This document shows positions 1-8,132 of a DNA stretch of 34,941 nucleotides, in pieces (positions within the stretch are counted from its first letter, which is position 1; each line of letters opens with the position of its first letter). The position numbers and the translations under genes are program-made. Location: positions 1 to 34,941 of the forward strand of contig JAJTFY010000004.1 of NCBI GenBank assembly GCA_021299175.1, read 5' to 3'. The DNA comes from Chitinophagaceae bacterium. Lineage in GTDB: Bacteria; Bacteroidota; Bacteroidia; Chitinophagales; Chitinophagaceae. The notes below the pieces were generated by a model, which saw nothing but the letters and a program-made list of their open reading frames with translations, was not told the DNA's origin and did not search any database.

Positions 1-1478
1 GGCATCATGCCCTCGCCTCTGGGGTAACGAATGACAAAAGGTAAATTTATTGAGTCAAGCTGTGCCGTATACATAAGATCCCTCAGCTCTGCCTCATTCA
101 TGGGTGCAGATACAATCATGTTGGGGATACAGCGCATGTAAGGAATATCATATACGCCGTGGTGCGTGGGTCCGTCATCACCAACAAGACCTGCACGGTC
201 CAGGCAAAATACTACCGGCAGTTTTTGGATGGCTACATCATGCACTACCTGATCATAGGCGCGTTGCATGAAGGAGGAATAGATGTTGCAAAAGACTTTC
301 AATCCCTGTGTTGCCATTCCTGCACTCAATGTAACAGCATGCTGTTCACATATGCCTACATCAAAGGCCCTGTCTGGCATTTCATCCATCATGAACTTGA
401 GGGATGAACCAGAAGGCATTGCAGGAGTAATGCCAAAAATCTTCTTGTTCTTTTCAGCAAGTTCAACAATGGTCTTGCCAAATACATCCTGGTATTTCGG
501 AGGCTGGGGTGTTTCAAACGTTTTTTTGAAAATCTCACCAGTCACTTTATCAAATAATCCAGGGGCATGCCATTTGGTCTGGTCCTTCTCGGCCAGTGCA
601 TATCCCTTTCCTTTGGTGGTTATGATGTGGAGCAACTTGGGGCCTGGTATATCCCTCAAGTCTTTCAGCGTATCAACCAGTTTGGTGATGTTGTGTCCAT
701 CAATCGGTCCGAAATACCGCATGTTCATGGACTCGAACAGGTTGCTTCTTTTGTTGATGAAGCCCTTGATGCTATGCTCAAGTTTACTGGCCATTTCCCT
801 GCTGAAATTTCCTCCAATAGGAAGTTTTCCAAGGGTATTCCAGATATCATCCTTCAGCTTGTTGTAGGTATGTGAGGTGGTGATGTCTGTAAGGTATTCT
901 CTCAGAGATCCCACATTGGGGTCAATGCTCATGCAATTGTCATTCAGGATCACCAGCATGTCGGCATCGGTTACGCCAGCATGGTTCATGGCTTCGAAGG
1001 CCATTCCCGCTGTCATTGAACCATCTCCAATAACCGCTACTGATTTTCGGTCTTTTTCTCCATTGTATTTTGCTGCAATGGCCATCCCCAGTGCTGCAGA
1101 AATGGAAGTGGATGAATGTCCGACGCCAAAGGCATCATAGGGGCTTTCAGTCCTTTTGGGGAATCCACTGAGTCCGCCATATTTTCTGTTGGTATGGAAA
1201 TTATCCCTTCTGCCAGTCAATATTTTATGTCCATAGGCCTGATGGCCTACGTCCCAGACCAATTGATCATAGGGTGTATTGTAAACATAGTGCAGGGCTA
1301 CAGAAAGTTCAACCACGCCGAGGCTTGCTGCAAAATGACCGCCATGCACACTGACCACATCAACAATATATTGCCTGAGTTCATCACAAACTTTGTAGAG
1401 TTCTTCCTTGCCGAGCTTTTTAAGGTCGTCGGGGGAGTTGATTTCTTTGAGCAATGCACCGGCTTCGATTTGTGTCAT
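1..1478 (-). CDS. dxs: 1-deoxy-D-xylulose-5-phosphate synthase, 3' end missing
   Basis: Thiamine-diphosphate enzyme that condenses pyruvate and glyceraldehyde 3-phosphate to DXP, the first step of the MEP isoprenoid pathway; cytosolic. The reading frame is open from the ATG at 1478 to the window edge, giving 492 codons of the usual 620-640, so the C-terminal transketolase domain is cut off by the window and not by a mutation. Visible family signatures are [12 protein letters not shown] (about residues 75-84), [14 protein letters not shown] (about 118-131), the ThDP-binding GDGSMTAG (151-158), YFGPIDGHN, and, in the central Pyr domain, GICEQHAV and the [19 protein letters not shown] stretch. 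The 191-base gap upstream contains the terminator of the preceding lamin-tail gene, so dxs probably has its own promoter, but no perfect TAnnTTTG box was found there. Identity is certain. Confidence 0.97.
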   Translation of the reverse strand, partial: MTQIEAGALLKEINSPDDLKKLGKEELYKVCDELRQYIVDVVSVHGGHFAASLGVVELSVALHYVYNTPYDQLVWDVGHQAYGHKILTGRRDNFHTNRKYGGLSGFPKRTESPYDAFGVGHSSTSISAALGMAIAAKYNGEKDRKSVAVIGDGSMTAGMAFEAMNHAGVTDADMLVILNDNCMSIDPNVGSLREYLTDITTSHTYNKLKDDIWNTLGKLPIGGNFSREMASKLEHSIKGFINKRSNLFESMNMRYFGPIDGHNITKLVDTLKDLRDIPGPKLLHIITTKGKGYALAEKDQTKWHAPGLFDKVTGEIFKKTFETPQPPKYQDVFGKTIVELAEKNKKIFGITPAMPSGSSLKFMMDEMPDRAFDVGICEQHAVTLSAGMATQGLKVFCNIYSSFMQRAYDQVVHDVAIQKLPVVFCLDRAGLVGDDGPTHHGVYDIPYMRCIPNMIVSAPMNEAELRDLMYTAQLDSINLPFVIRYPRGEGMM

Positions 1479-1620
1479 ATTGAACGCAATTAGAATCTAT
1501 TCCTATAAACAAGGTCCTCTGCCATTTGTTCGCGGCATCTGGCTGTTTGGGTATTATAAAGTTAAACATAATAAGCCAACTTTTGTGTCAACTTATCTTC
1601 ATGAGACGGCTTTGGTATAA

Positions 1621-1652
1621 AACAAAAAAGACCTCAAAATGAGGCCTTCTTT
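1621..1652 (-). terminator. Rho-independent terminator after the lamin-tail/T9SS gene
   Basis: On the minus strand, about 20 bases after the stop of the secreted-protein gene, AAGG-C-CTCA and TGAGG-T-CTT form a stem (1628-1636 with 1640-1648, one mismatch, AAA loop) followed by a T-rich tract. It separates that gene from dxs. The A-rich tract on the other side could also give weak plus-strand function, but no plus-strand gene ends here. Confidence 0.75.
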
Positions 1653-1669
1653 TCTTTATGGGGTACGGA

Positions 1670-3217
1670 TCAATTTTTGAGTACTCTTGTTATCTGGCTT
1701 TCACCAGTGCTTATTTTCTTAAGGGATACCAGGTAAAGGCCTTTGGCAAGATTGCTGGTCAACAACCGAAGGTTGTTTTGACCCACTTTTAATGCGTATC
1801 GATCTGCCAATACTACCTGGCCTGCCGCAGAAATGATGTTGATCATCAAAACATCCTCTTTTGTAGTATAGTGGCTCAGGCCAAGAAAATCGGTGAATGG
1901 ATTGGGCGCTATGCTGACAATTTGGTTATTGTTGGAAGACTTGACCAAATTCACAATGTTGGAATAGCTGGTTTTGTTGTTGTCATCCGTCATGGCCAAC
2001 CTAAAATAGCTTTCTGCTCCCGCTTCGCTGGAGAAGACAATGTTTTGTAAGCCCATGCGATCGGCAAAAGGGATGTCAGCGACTTTATAAAACTTCTTGC
2101 CATCAAGGCTGGATTCCAGGGCCAGTATTTTCATGTCTGCATCGGTTTCAATGTCGATGTTGAACCTGTTCAGTTTGCCAGCATTGGAACCTTTGAATTG
2201 CTTGAGTTTGATGGGCATGGTGGCGCAGGGGCCAATATCAAAGGTGAAGAATTTCTGGTTGCATCCACTGGCTGGCTCCAGGATAATATTGTAAGATCCA
2301 AGGCCCAGCCCCGTCAACTCTACAGAAGGCGCTGTCGCATCTGTTCCATTGGTATAGAAATCACCGCTTTCAAATACTCCATTTCCATTGTTGTCATACC
2401 CAAGAATGTAGGTAAAGGGGAAAAATGAAGCGGGTGTCGGACTGGTATTGGTTACAGTAAATGTTGCATTCCCTCCATTACAATTCTGGTTCATGGTATA
2501 GGTCTGGGTCATGGTGAGAGTTGCAGCCTCTCCTGCAGCATTGTTGGTGGCGCCGGCATTTTGCTGGGTTTCCTTTACCCATTTGCAATCGCCATCCATT
2601 TTTCTGGCAAAGCTGTTTGCCCTTCCCTGAGATTCACCGATTTCTTCATAGATGATGCTCAAATTATCGAGGTCAAAACTAAACCCTGTACATCCTGTTG
2701 TACTTCTGGATGTGATTGAACTGGAAGTTTCTATTTTGTTGATTTCCCTGACAACAGCATCAATGATAGTGCCTGATGGGTTGAACAATACAAGTTGTTC
2801 TCCCGCAGCTCCACCATCAGTGAGTAGCCCTTCCGCTTCAGTTGCAATGGAACCACTGGTACAGTTGCATGTGTTCCAATTGAGGTTAACTGTAATATTT
2901 TTTGATAAATTGGCGCAGGGAGCATTGATGATGTCTTGTCCACCCAATACATAGAATTCTCCCGGTTTCAGGAAGGTATTGGCAGGAATAGTAATGGAAA
3001 AATCGCCATCGGTGATCACATGGCAACCGATATTCATTGGGCCAGGCCCCATGTTTTTTAGTTCGATGAATTCAGCATTAGTTGGGCAACTTTCACCTGG
3101 CCAGGCCATGAATTCGTTGATGACCAATCTGCCCTGTGCATTGGAGGCTGCCGGCAGGAGAAAAATCGCCAGGCACATATAGGCATAAAGGGGTATCCTC
3201 TTTACAAGGGGTTTCAT
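1670..3217 (-). CDS. Secreted lamin-tail-domain protein with T9SS sorting signal
   Basis: 515 residues. The N-terminus is a Sec signal peptide: KPLVKR, then a hydrophobic core, then a likely cut after AASNA near residue 27. Next is a lamin-tail (LTD) domain at about residues 30-170 (start RLVINEFMAW, with AEFIELKN and FYVLGG). The middle resembles the SprB-like/Ig-like modules common in Bacteroidota surface proteins and contains paired cysteines. The last 85 or so residues (from IAPNPFTDF, with SAAGQVV and LAKGLYLVSL, ending RVLKN) form a type A T9SS C-terminal domain, so the protein should cross the outer membrane and be surface-attached or released. LTDs occur in secreted nucleases and adhesins, but no nuclease motif is visible, so the function is unknown. 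It is transcribed alone: a terminator follows and a divergent kinase gene lies upstream. Confidence 0.88.
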   Translation of the reverse strand: MKPLVKRIPLYAYMCLAIFLLPAASNAQGRLVINEFMAWPGESCPTNAEFIELKNMGPGPMNIGCHVITDGDFSITIPANTFLKPGEFYVLGGQDIINAPCANLSKNITVNLNWNTCNCTSGSIATEAEGLLTDGGAAGEQLVLFNPSGTIIDAVVREINKIETSSSITSRSTTGCTGFSFDLDNLSIIYEEIGESQGRANSFARKMDGDCKWVKETQQNAGATNNAAGEAATLTMTQTYTMNQNCNGGNATFTVTNTSPTPASFFPFTYILGYDNNGNGVFESGDFYTNGTDATAPSVELTGLGLGSYNIILEPASGCNQKFFTFDIGPCATMPIKLKQFKGSNAGKLNRFNIDIETDADMKILALESSLDGKKFYKVADIPFADRMGLQNIVFSSEAGAESYFRLAMTDDNNKTSYSNIVNLVKSSNNNQIVSIAPNPFTDFLGLSHYTTKEDVLMINIISAAGQVVLADRYALKVGQNNLRLLTSNLAKGLYLVSLKKISTGESQITRVLKN

Positions 3218-3355
3218 TGGGATAGGATTTACATAGCCTATAACGCAGTTTTTATGAATAAATTATATAGAACCCTTACAATATTGCATTTTACCAGTCA
3301 TCCGGCCTGAAAAACCTTCTGTAAAAAACCATTTTTCCTTTCCTGCTCGAATGTA

Positions 3356-3363
3356 TAGCTTTG
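3356..3363 (+). promoter_or_regulatory. Bacteroidota -7 box TAGCTTTG before the sensor kinase
   Basis: Exact match to TAnnTTTG, the -7 element of Bacteroidota housekeeping promoters. Six bases separate it from the ATG at 3370, which would put the transcript start at or next to the start codon. No clear -33 TTTG is seen about 20 bases upstream, so confidence is moderate. Confidence 0.5.
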
Positions 3364-3369
3364 AAATGC

Positions 3370-4419
3370 ATGGCGCTATATCTCCAGAACATATCAAAAT
3401 ACTGGCTTTTTCAATTTTTGGGCTGGATGATGTTTGCCGGCATCAATATTTTCTTTGCTTTTACTTATAAGCTTTTTGATGCCCAGTTCATTGGTCGCCT
3501 GGGTGTCTATGTAGCCATTGGCCTGCTGATGTCCCATTTTATGCGAATGACCATCAAATGGCTGAAACTCCTGCAGCGCAACATCAATTACCAGTTGATT
3601 GGCTTTATTCTAATCTCAATTGTATTTGCTACCGCTGTGGGTATAGGGGAAACCTATTTGAGTATGTTGGCCAGGCTTGAATACAAGGAAGAGGCCAAAT
3701 GGGCCATTTCCCAGAAAATCAGCAGCAATGTTTTTTCCTCCTTCATCTATCTTTTCATCTGGAATTGTATTTATTTCATTTACCATTATGTGGCAGAGTC
3801 AAGAAAAAACCAACTCGATAACTTGAAACTGGAGGCCTTGGTAAAGTCTCTGGAACTCAAGACCATCAAATCCCATATCAATCCACATTTTATTTTCAAT
3901 GCGATGAACAGCATCAGGGCATTGATCGATGAAAATCCCAACCGGGCCAGAGAGGCTGTTACAGCATTGAGCAATATCCTTCGTTCCAGCATGTCATCCG
4001 ATCAACATGAAACCATTACACTGGAGCAGGAGTTGAACATTGTGAAAGATTATCTTGCCTTGGAGTTGATCAGGTTTGAAGACAGGTTACATGTACATTA
4101 TGGAATAGAGGAAGACACATTGGATCATCAGGTTCCCCCCATGATGCTGCAGACATTGGTGGAGAATGCCATCAAACACGGCATCGGAAAAACCGTGCAC
4201 AAGGGGGAAATTTCTATCCTCGCCAATGAAGCCCATGGGCAACTTGTATTGTCTGTCATCAATTCCGGCCTGCTGGAAATAAAACAGGATCATGAGGGCT
4301 TTGGCTTGCAAAGCACATCCAACAGGCTACAGTTGATTTTTGGTGAATCAGCAAGTTTTTCCATCAAGCAGCTGAACCAAGACATGGTTGAGGCAAAAGT
4401 GAATATTCCTCTTTCTTAA
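3370..4419 (+). CDS. LytS/YehU-type sensor histidine kinase
   Basis: Inner-membrane sensor kinase, 349 residues. Four hydrophobic segments occupy about the first 140 residues, without a recognisable extracellular sensor domain. A short coiled-coil-like linker (NQLDNLKLEALVKSLELK) leads to the His_kinase domain with SHINPHFIFNAMNSIRALI; the phospho-acceptor is His173. The ATPase N-box LVENAIKHG follows near residue 265, then a short GFGL G-box. This is the LytS/YehU architecture, which signals to LytTR regulators, and one lies 10 bases downstream. A TTG at 3361 could add three residues (it lies inside the -7 box), but the ATG at 3370 is preferred because the -7 box would place transcription start there. 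The stimulus cannot be told from sequence. Confidence 0.93.
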   Translation: MALYLQNISKYWLFQFLGWMMFAGINIFFAFTYKLFDAQFIGRLGVYVAIGLLMSHFMRMTIKWLKLLQRNINYQLIGFILISIVFATAVGIGETYLSMLARLEYKEEAKWAISQKISSNVFSSFIYLFIWNCIYFIYHYVAESRKNQLDNLKLEALVKSLELKTIKSHINPHFIFNAMNSIRALIDENPNRAREAVTALSNILRSSMSSDQHETITLEQELNIVKDYLALELIRFEDRLHVHYGIEEDTLDHQVPPMMLQTLVENAIKHGIGKTVHKGEISILANEAHGQLVLSVINSGLLEIKQDHEGFGLQSTSNRLQLIFGESASFSIKQLNQDMVEAKVNIPLS

Positions 4420-4429
4420 AAGGAACAGT

Positions 4430-5167
4430 ATGAAAAAAAACGCCATCATTATTGACGATGAAAGACTGGCAAGAATTGAACTGAAGAAAATGCTTGCCCT
4501 TCATCCTGAAATAGAGATTATCGGAGAGGCTGCCAATGCGGATGAAGGCTTGCGCCTGATCAGCGAGTTGAATCCTGACCTGATCTTATTGGATGTTCAG
4601 ATGCCCGTCAAAACGGGATTTGATCTTTTGCAGGAATTGGAAAAGCTGCCAACGGTCATTTTTACCACCGCTTATGATGAATATGCCATCCGTGCATTTG
4701 AAGTCAATGCCCTGGATTATCTTTTGAAGCCCATTGATCCCAAGCGCCTATCAGATGCTGTTCAAAAATTTTTAGCCATCGATGAAAAGGAGATGATGTT
4801 TTCAGAAAACAGATCCGAACTCAGGATATCCCTTTCAGAATCTGATCAGGTTTTTGTCAAAGACGGTGAAAAATGCTGGTTTGTGAAACTGGCAGAAATC
4901 CGTTTGTTTGAATCTGTTGGCAATTATGCAAGGGTATTCTTTGGGCCGAACAAGCCTTTGATCCTTAAATCACTGAATTCCCTGGAGGAAAGGCTTGACC
5001 CAAGAACCTTTTTCAGGGCCAATCGCAAGCATATTGTCAACCTGCGCATGATTGAAAAGGTTGAGCCGTTTTTCAATGGCGGGTTGTTGCTTGAAATCAA
5101 CGGTGGAGAAAAGATTGAGGTCTCCAGGCGTCAGGCGGTAAGGTTCAAGGAAATGATGAGCCTTTGA
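4430..5167 (+). CDS. LytTR-family response regulator
   Basis: 245 residues; DNA-binding partner of the kinase immediately upstream. Residues 1-120 are a receiver domain: acidic DDE near the N-terminus, phospho-acceptor Asp55 in LILLDVQMP, conserved Thr in FTTAYDEYAIRAF, and Lys in LDYLLKPID. Residues from about 140 to the end are a LytTR DNA-binding domain (FVKDGEKCWFVKLAEI, then FFRANRKHIVNL and EVSRRQAVRFKEMM). The gene is preceded by AAAAGGAACAGT, one of few good Shine-Dalgarno sequences in the window, 5 bases from the ATG. This agrees with it being the second gene of an operon and translated by ordinary initiation. Targets are unknown; no obvious direct-repeat LytTR site was recognised nearby. 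Confidence 0.95.
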   Translation: MKKNAIIIDDERLARIELKKMLALHPEIEIIGEAANADEGLRLISELNPDLILLDVQMPVKTGFDLLQELEKLPTVIFTTAYDEYAIRAFEVNALDYLLKPIDPKRLSDAVQKFLAIDEKEMMFSENRSELRISLSESDQVFVKDGEKCWFVKLAEIRLFESVGNYARVFFGPNKPLILKSLNSLEERLDPRTFFRANRKHIVNLRMIEKVEPFFNGGLLLEINGGEKIEVSRRQAVRFKEMMSL

Positions 5168-5187
5168 TCATTGTGCAAAACATGCTC

Positions 5188-5217
5188 TTTGGGTCGACTG
5201 ATTAACCCTTATTTTTG
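5188..5217 (+). promoter_or_regulatory. Promoter TTTG-N18-TATTTTTG before the DUF3109 gene
   Basis: A -33-like TTTG (5188-5191), an 18-base spacer and a perfect -7 box TATTTTTG (5210-5217). The usual spacing is about 19-21, so this is slightly short. Transcription would start near 5221-5224, just before the proposed TTG start at 5233, and would drive the DUF3109-lutB pair separately from the two-component operon. Confidence 0.6.
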
Positions 5218-5232
5218 CATAAACTTTTCACT

Positions 5233-5835
5233 TTGATTGTTATTGATGATATTTTGGTCAGCGATGATATTGTTGAAGCGCAGTTTGTTTGCAATCTCAC
5301 TAAATGCAAGGGTGGCTGTTGTGAGGATGGGGATGCGGGTGCTCCACTGACAGATCAGGAATTGGACGAGGTAAACAAGAGCTATGAAATTGTCAAGCCA
5401 CTGATGTCCAAAGACGGTATCAAAGAAGTGGAAAAAAACGGACTCTATCGCTACGACCGTGAGTTTGGATGGGTGACCCCAACTGTTGACAACAAGATTT
5501 GTACCTATGGGGTGCGCGACCAGCAAGGGATCATCAAATGTGTTTTCGAAGAGGCCTACAACAAAGGCCAGATCAAGTGGAAAAAGCCTATTTCCTGTCA
5601 TCTTTATCCCATCAAAAAAAGCAAGAGCCGGTATACCAACCATGAAATGCTGAACTATGAACCCCGTGAAGACATGTGCAGCCCCGCATGCAGTCTTGGT
5701 GCTGAGTTGAAGGTACCTGTTTATACATTTTTAAAGGAACCCATCACAAGGCTTTATGGTGAAGGATTTTATGATGCGCTTGATCAGGTGGCAAAGGAAT
5801 ATTTCAATGGCGATAAAAAGTTGAAAAAACAATAA
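5233..5835 (+). CDS. DUF3109 family cysteine-cluster protein
   Basis: About 200 residues, cytosolic, function unknown. It matches the DUF3109 family typical of Bacteroidota: N-terminal IDDILVSDD, then a cysteine cluster C20-x4-C25-x3-CC (29-30) followed by EDGDAGAPLT, later ISCHLYPI, and CSPACSLG near the C-terminus. The spacing suggests a bound metal or Fe-S cluster, as proposed for YkgJ-like proteins; this is inference. There is no in-frame ATG before residue 60 or so. The TTG at 5233 gives M-IVIDDILVSDD, the usual N-terminus of the family. A TTG at 5215 lies inside the -7 box and is rejected. The gene ends 4 bases before lutB, so the two are almost certainly cotranscribed. Confidence 0.85.
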   Translation: MIVIDDILVSDDIVEAQFVCNLTKCKGGCCEDGDAGAPLTDQELDEVNKSYEIVKPLMSKDGIKEVEKNGLYRYDREFGWVTPTVDNKICTYGVRDQQGIIKCVFEEAYNKGQIKWKKPISCHLYPIKKSKSRYTNHEMLNYEPREDMCSPACSLGAELKVPVYTFLKEPITRLYGEGFYDALDQVAKEYFNGDKKLKKQ

Positions 5836-5839
5836 CCTT

Positions 5840-7225
5840 ATGTCTAATCCAGCTTCGGTTTTTAAGGAGAAAAGTTTTGTAAAGGCAGCGGATTTGTCCC
5901 ATCGCAAAACCATCAACCATAATATCGGAAAGTACAATGCAGTTGTACCGCTGGGGAAAAAACAATTTTCTGATATCAATTTTGCAAGGGAGAAAGCCAA
6001 GCATGCCAAATGGAAAGCACTTGAAAGCCTGGATGATCAGCTGGAGAAATTTGAAATCAATTTTCTCAGGAATGGTGGCAAAGTGATTTGGGCAGAGACG
6101 ATAGAACAGGCCACTGAAGCCATCCTCAGGATTTGCAAGGAAAAAAACTGCAAGACAGTTGTCAAGAGCAAGAGCATGGTTACTGAAGAAATTCACCTCA
6201 ATGATTTCCTTGAAAAAAATGGCATCGACAGCATAGAATCTGATTTGGGGGAATATATCCAACAGCTGGATAATGAAGCACCGTATCATATTGTTACTCC
6301 TGCCATGCACAAGAGCAAGGAAGATGTTGCCCGCGTTTTCCATGAACACCTGAATACACCGCTTGATCTTACGCCAGAAGAGCTCACCCTTGTTGCAAGG
6401 GAAAAGCTCAGGAGAAAATATGCTGAGGCTGAGGTAGGCGTTACAGGCGCCAACTTCATTATTCCGGAAACGGGCAGTATTGCCGTGACAGAAAATGAAG
6501 GCAATGCAAGGTTGAGTGCATCCTGGCCCAAGACACATATCGTCATCACTGGAATAGAAAAAGTAATTCCTTCCTTGCAGGATCTTGCTCTTTTTTGGCC
6601 TTTGCTGTCTACCTATGGAACAGGCCAACAAGTAACAGTATACAATTCCATCATCAGCGGCCCCCGACAATCAATAGAAATGGATGGTCCTGATGAGATG
6701 TATGTTATCCTGTTGGACAATGGTAGAACCAATATTCTCCAAGATCCTGTTTCAAGGGAGAGCCTTTATTGTATCCGTTGCGGGGCTTGCCTGAATGCTT
6801 GTCCTGTGTACAAGAATATCGGTGGTCATAGTTATGGAACAACCTACAGTGGCCCCATTGGAAGTGTTATAACGCCCAATCTCAAAGACCTTGGTGAGTG
6901 GAAACACTTGAGCCATGCTTCTTCCCTTTGTGGGAATTGCACTGAAGTATGTGCAGTCAAGATCAACCTGCATGAACTGCTGTTGTACAACAGGAGAGAG
7001 GCTGTCCGTACAGGGCAGGGAAACATGATGGAGAAAATTGCATGGGCAACCTGGCAGCAGGGAATGCTTCACCGAAAAATGATGAATCTGGGCAACAGCA
7101 AGATCAAGAATTGGATGATCAATAAATTGTTCAAGGGCTGGACCGGACAAAGGGCCGACCTTGATTTTCCTGCAAAAACCTTCAATCAGCTTTGGAGGGA
7201 AAAGCAAGAAACGCCTACACCTTAG
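5840..7225 (+). CDS. lutB: LutB/YkgF-type iron-sulfur protein (lactate utilization B)
   Basis: 461 residues, close to normal LutB length. The N-terminal two thirds is the LUD domain (KSKSMVTEEIHLN; GVTGANFIIPETGSIAVTENEGN). Two [4Fe-4S] motifs follow: CIRCGACLNACP (Cys311, 314, 317, 321) and CGNCTEVC (Cys364, 367, 371). A C-terminal LutB_C-like tail ends the protein. In LutABC this subunit carries electrons in L-lactate oxidation to pyruvate. Neither LutA (CCG-domain protein) nor LutC is adjacent: upstream is a DUF3109 gene 4 bases away, and downstream is a convergent transporter with which it overlaps by 11 bases. The family is certain; the lactate role is inferred, because partners may be elsewhere in the genome. 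Confidence 0.9.
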   Translation: MSNPASVFKEKSFVKAADLSHRKTINHNIGKYNAVVPLGKKQFSDINFAREKAKHAKWKALESLDDQLEKFEINFLRNGGKVIWAETIEQATEAILRICKEKNCKTVVKSKSMVTEEIHLNDFLEKNGIDSIESDLGEYIQQLDNEAPYHIVTPAMHKSKEDVARVFHEHLNTPLDLTPEELTLVAREKLRRKYAEAEVGVTGANFIIPETGSIAVTENEGNARLSASWPKTHIVITGIEKVIPSLQDLALFWPLLSTYGTGQQVTVYNSIISGPRQSIEMDGPDEMYVILLDNGRTNILQDPVSRESLYCIRCGACLNACPVYKNIGGHSYGTTYSGPIGSVITPNLKDLGEWKHLSHASSLCGNCTEVCAVKINLHELLLYNRREAVRTGQGNMMEKIAWATWQQGMLHRKMMNLGNSKIKNWMINKLFKGWTGQRADLDFPAKTFNQLWREKQETPTP

Positions 7226-8132
7226 TCTTCTTGAAACTACTGTTGACGAGATAAACTCCCCAAAGGGTAATTATTGTTCCAGCAACGATAAAGGCGCTTA
7301 ATTTTTCTTGCATCAAAATATTGCCAATGATTATGGCAACAATGGGATTGATATAAGAATGTATGGCCACCAATGCGGTGGGAAGACGCTTTAGTGCATA
7401 TACATATGCGCCAAATGCAATCACTGAGCCAATCAGCACAAGGTATAGAATAGAGAGCCATGCCTTGTCTGGTACCTGGGAAAGCGGAACGAAATCTCCT
7501 GTCATCAAGGAAAAAATCGAAAGCAGTGTGCCACTGACAAACATCTGCCATCCCAGTGAGAAATAGGGATCCATGTCTTTGGCCTGCTTTGCCGTGAACA
7601 AGGTGGAAAGTGCCCAGGCAATGCTCGCAATCACACCAAACAAGATGCCCAGAGAAAAATCCGTATACATGATATGTTCAATGAAGTCAAAAAAGGTTAT
7701 CACTACTCCTGCAAAACCCATTGCAATGCCAACAATGGTTTTGCGTTTGAATTTGACTTTATTGAAAACCAAACCGGTAAACAATACAACCCAGATGGGC
7801 ATGATGGCGCCAACAACAGAGCCAATTCCGCTGGGCATGTATTTTACGGAAAGTACACTGAAAGCATTGCTGATCACAAACATCAGGATGGCCATCCAAA
7901 AGATTTGCCAGAGCTGGTGTTTTTTTGGAAACATTTTTCTGAAAAACGTGAAGTAAATCACATACAATCCTCCGCCAATAAAGTGCCGCAGGCCCGAAAG
8001 CTGCAGCGGTGGAATATATTCTACCCCAATCTTAGAAGCAAGCCAGGTTGTGCCCCATAAAATGGAAACAACACCAACAGCAAAAAGGGCTTTGGATTTT
8101 TCTGATTTGCTGATCTGCATCTGGCCAGACAT
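7215..8132 (-). CDS. EamA (drug/metabolite transporter superfamily) permease
   Basis: 305 residues with about ten hydrophobic helices in two EamA repeats, the usual DMT architecture. The first repeat starts at LFAVGVVSILWGTTWLASKIG and has the typical RHFIGG; the second contains SIAWALSTLFTAKQ and ends KRLPTALVAIHSYINPIVAIIIG. Such proteins export amino acids, nucleosides or other small metabolites; the substrate cannot be read from sequence. The ATG at 8132 overlaps the TGA of purH (TGATG on the minus strand), so translation is probably coupled. Its 3' end overlaps the convergent lutB gene by 11 bases. Placement after purH might hint at a purine-related substrate, but that is weak. Confidence 0.9.
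   Translation of the reverse strand: MSGQMQISKSEKSKALFAVGVVSILWGTTWLASKIGVEYIPPLQLSGLRHFIGGGLYVIYFTFFRKMFPKKHQLWQIFWMAILMFVISNAFSVLSVKYMPSGIGSVVGAIMPIWVVLFTGLVFNKVKFKRKTIVGIAMGFAGVVITFFDFIEHIMYTDFSLGILFGVIASIAWALSTLFTAKQAKDMDPYFSLGWQMFVSGTLLSIFSLMTGDFVPLSQVPDKAWLSILYLVLIGSVIAFGAYVYALKRLPTALVAIHSYINPIVAIIIGNILMQEKLSAFIVAGTIITLWGVYLVNSSFKKTKV

Noticed and set aside
1564-1591. TTGACA-like sequence on the minus strand upstream of dxs
   Set aside because: The sigma70 -35 consensus is not used by Bacteroidota housekeeping promoters, and the -7 candidate nearby (TAACTTTA) has a mismatch and poor spacing.
5804-6670. Long minus-strand open frame (288 codons) opposite lutB
   Set aside because: It is antisense to a well-recognised Fe-S protein; its translation is rich in Cys, Phe and His with no domain.
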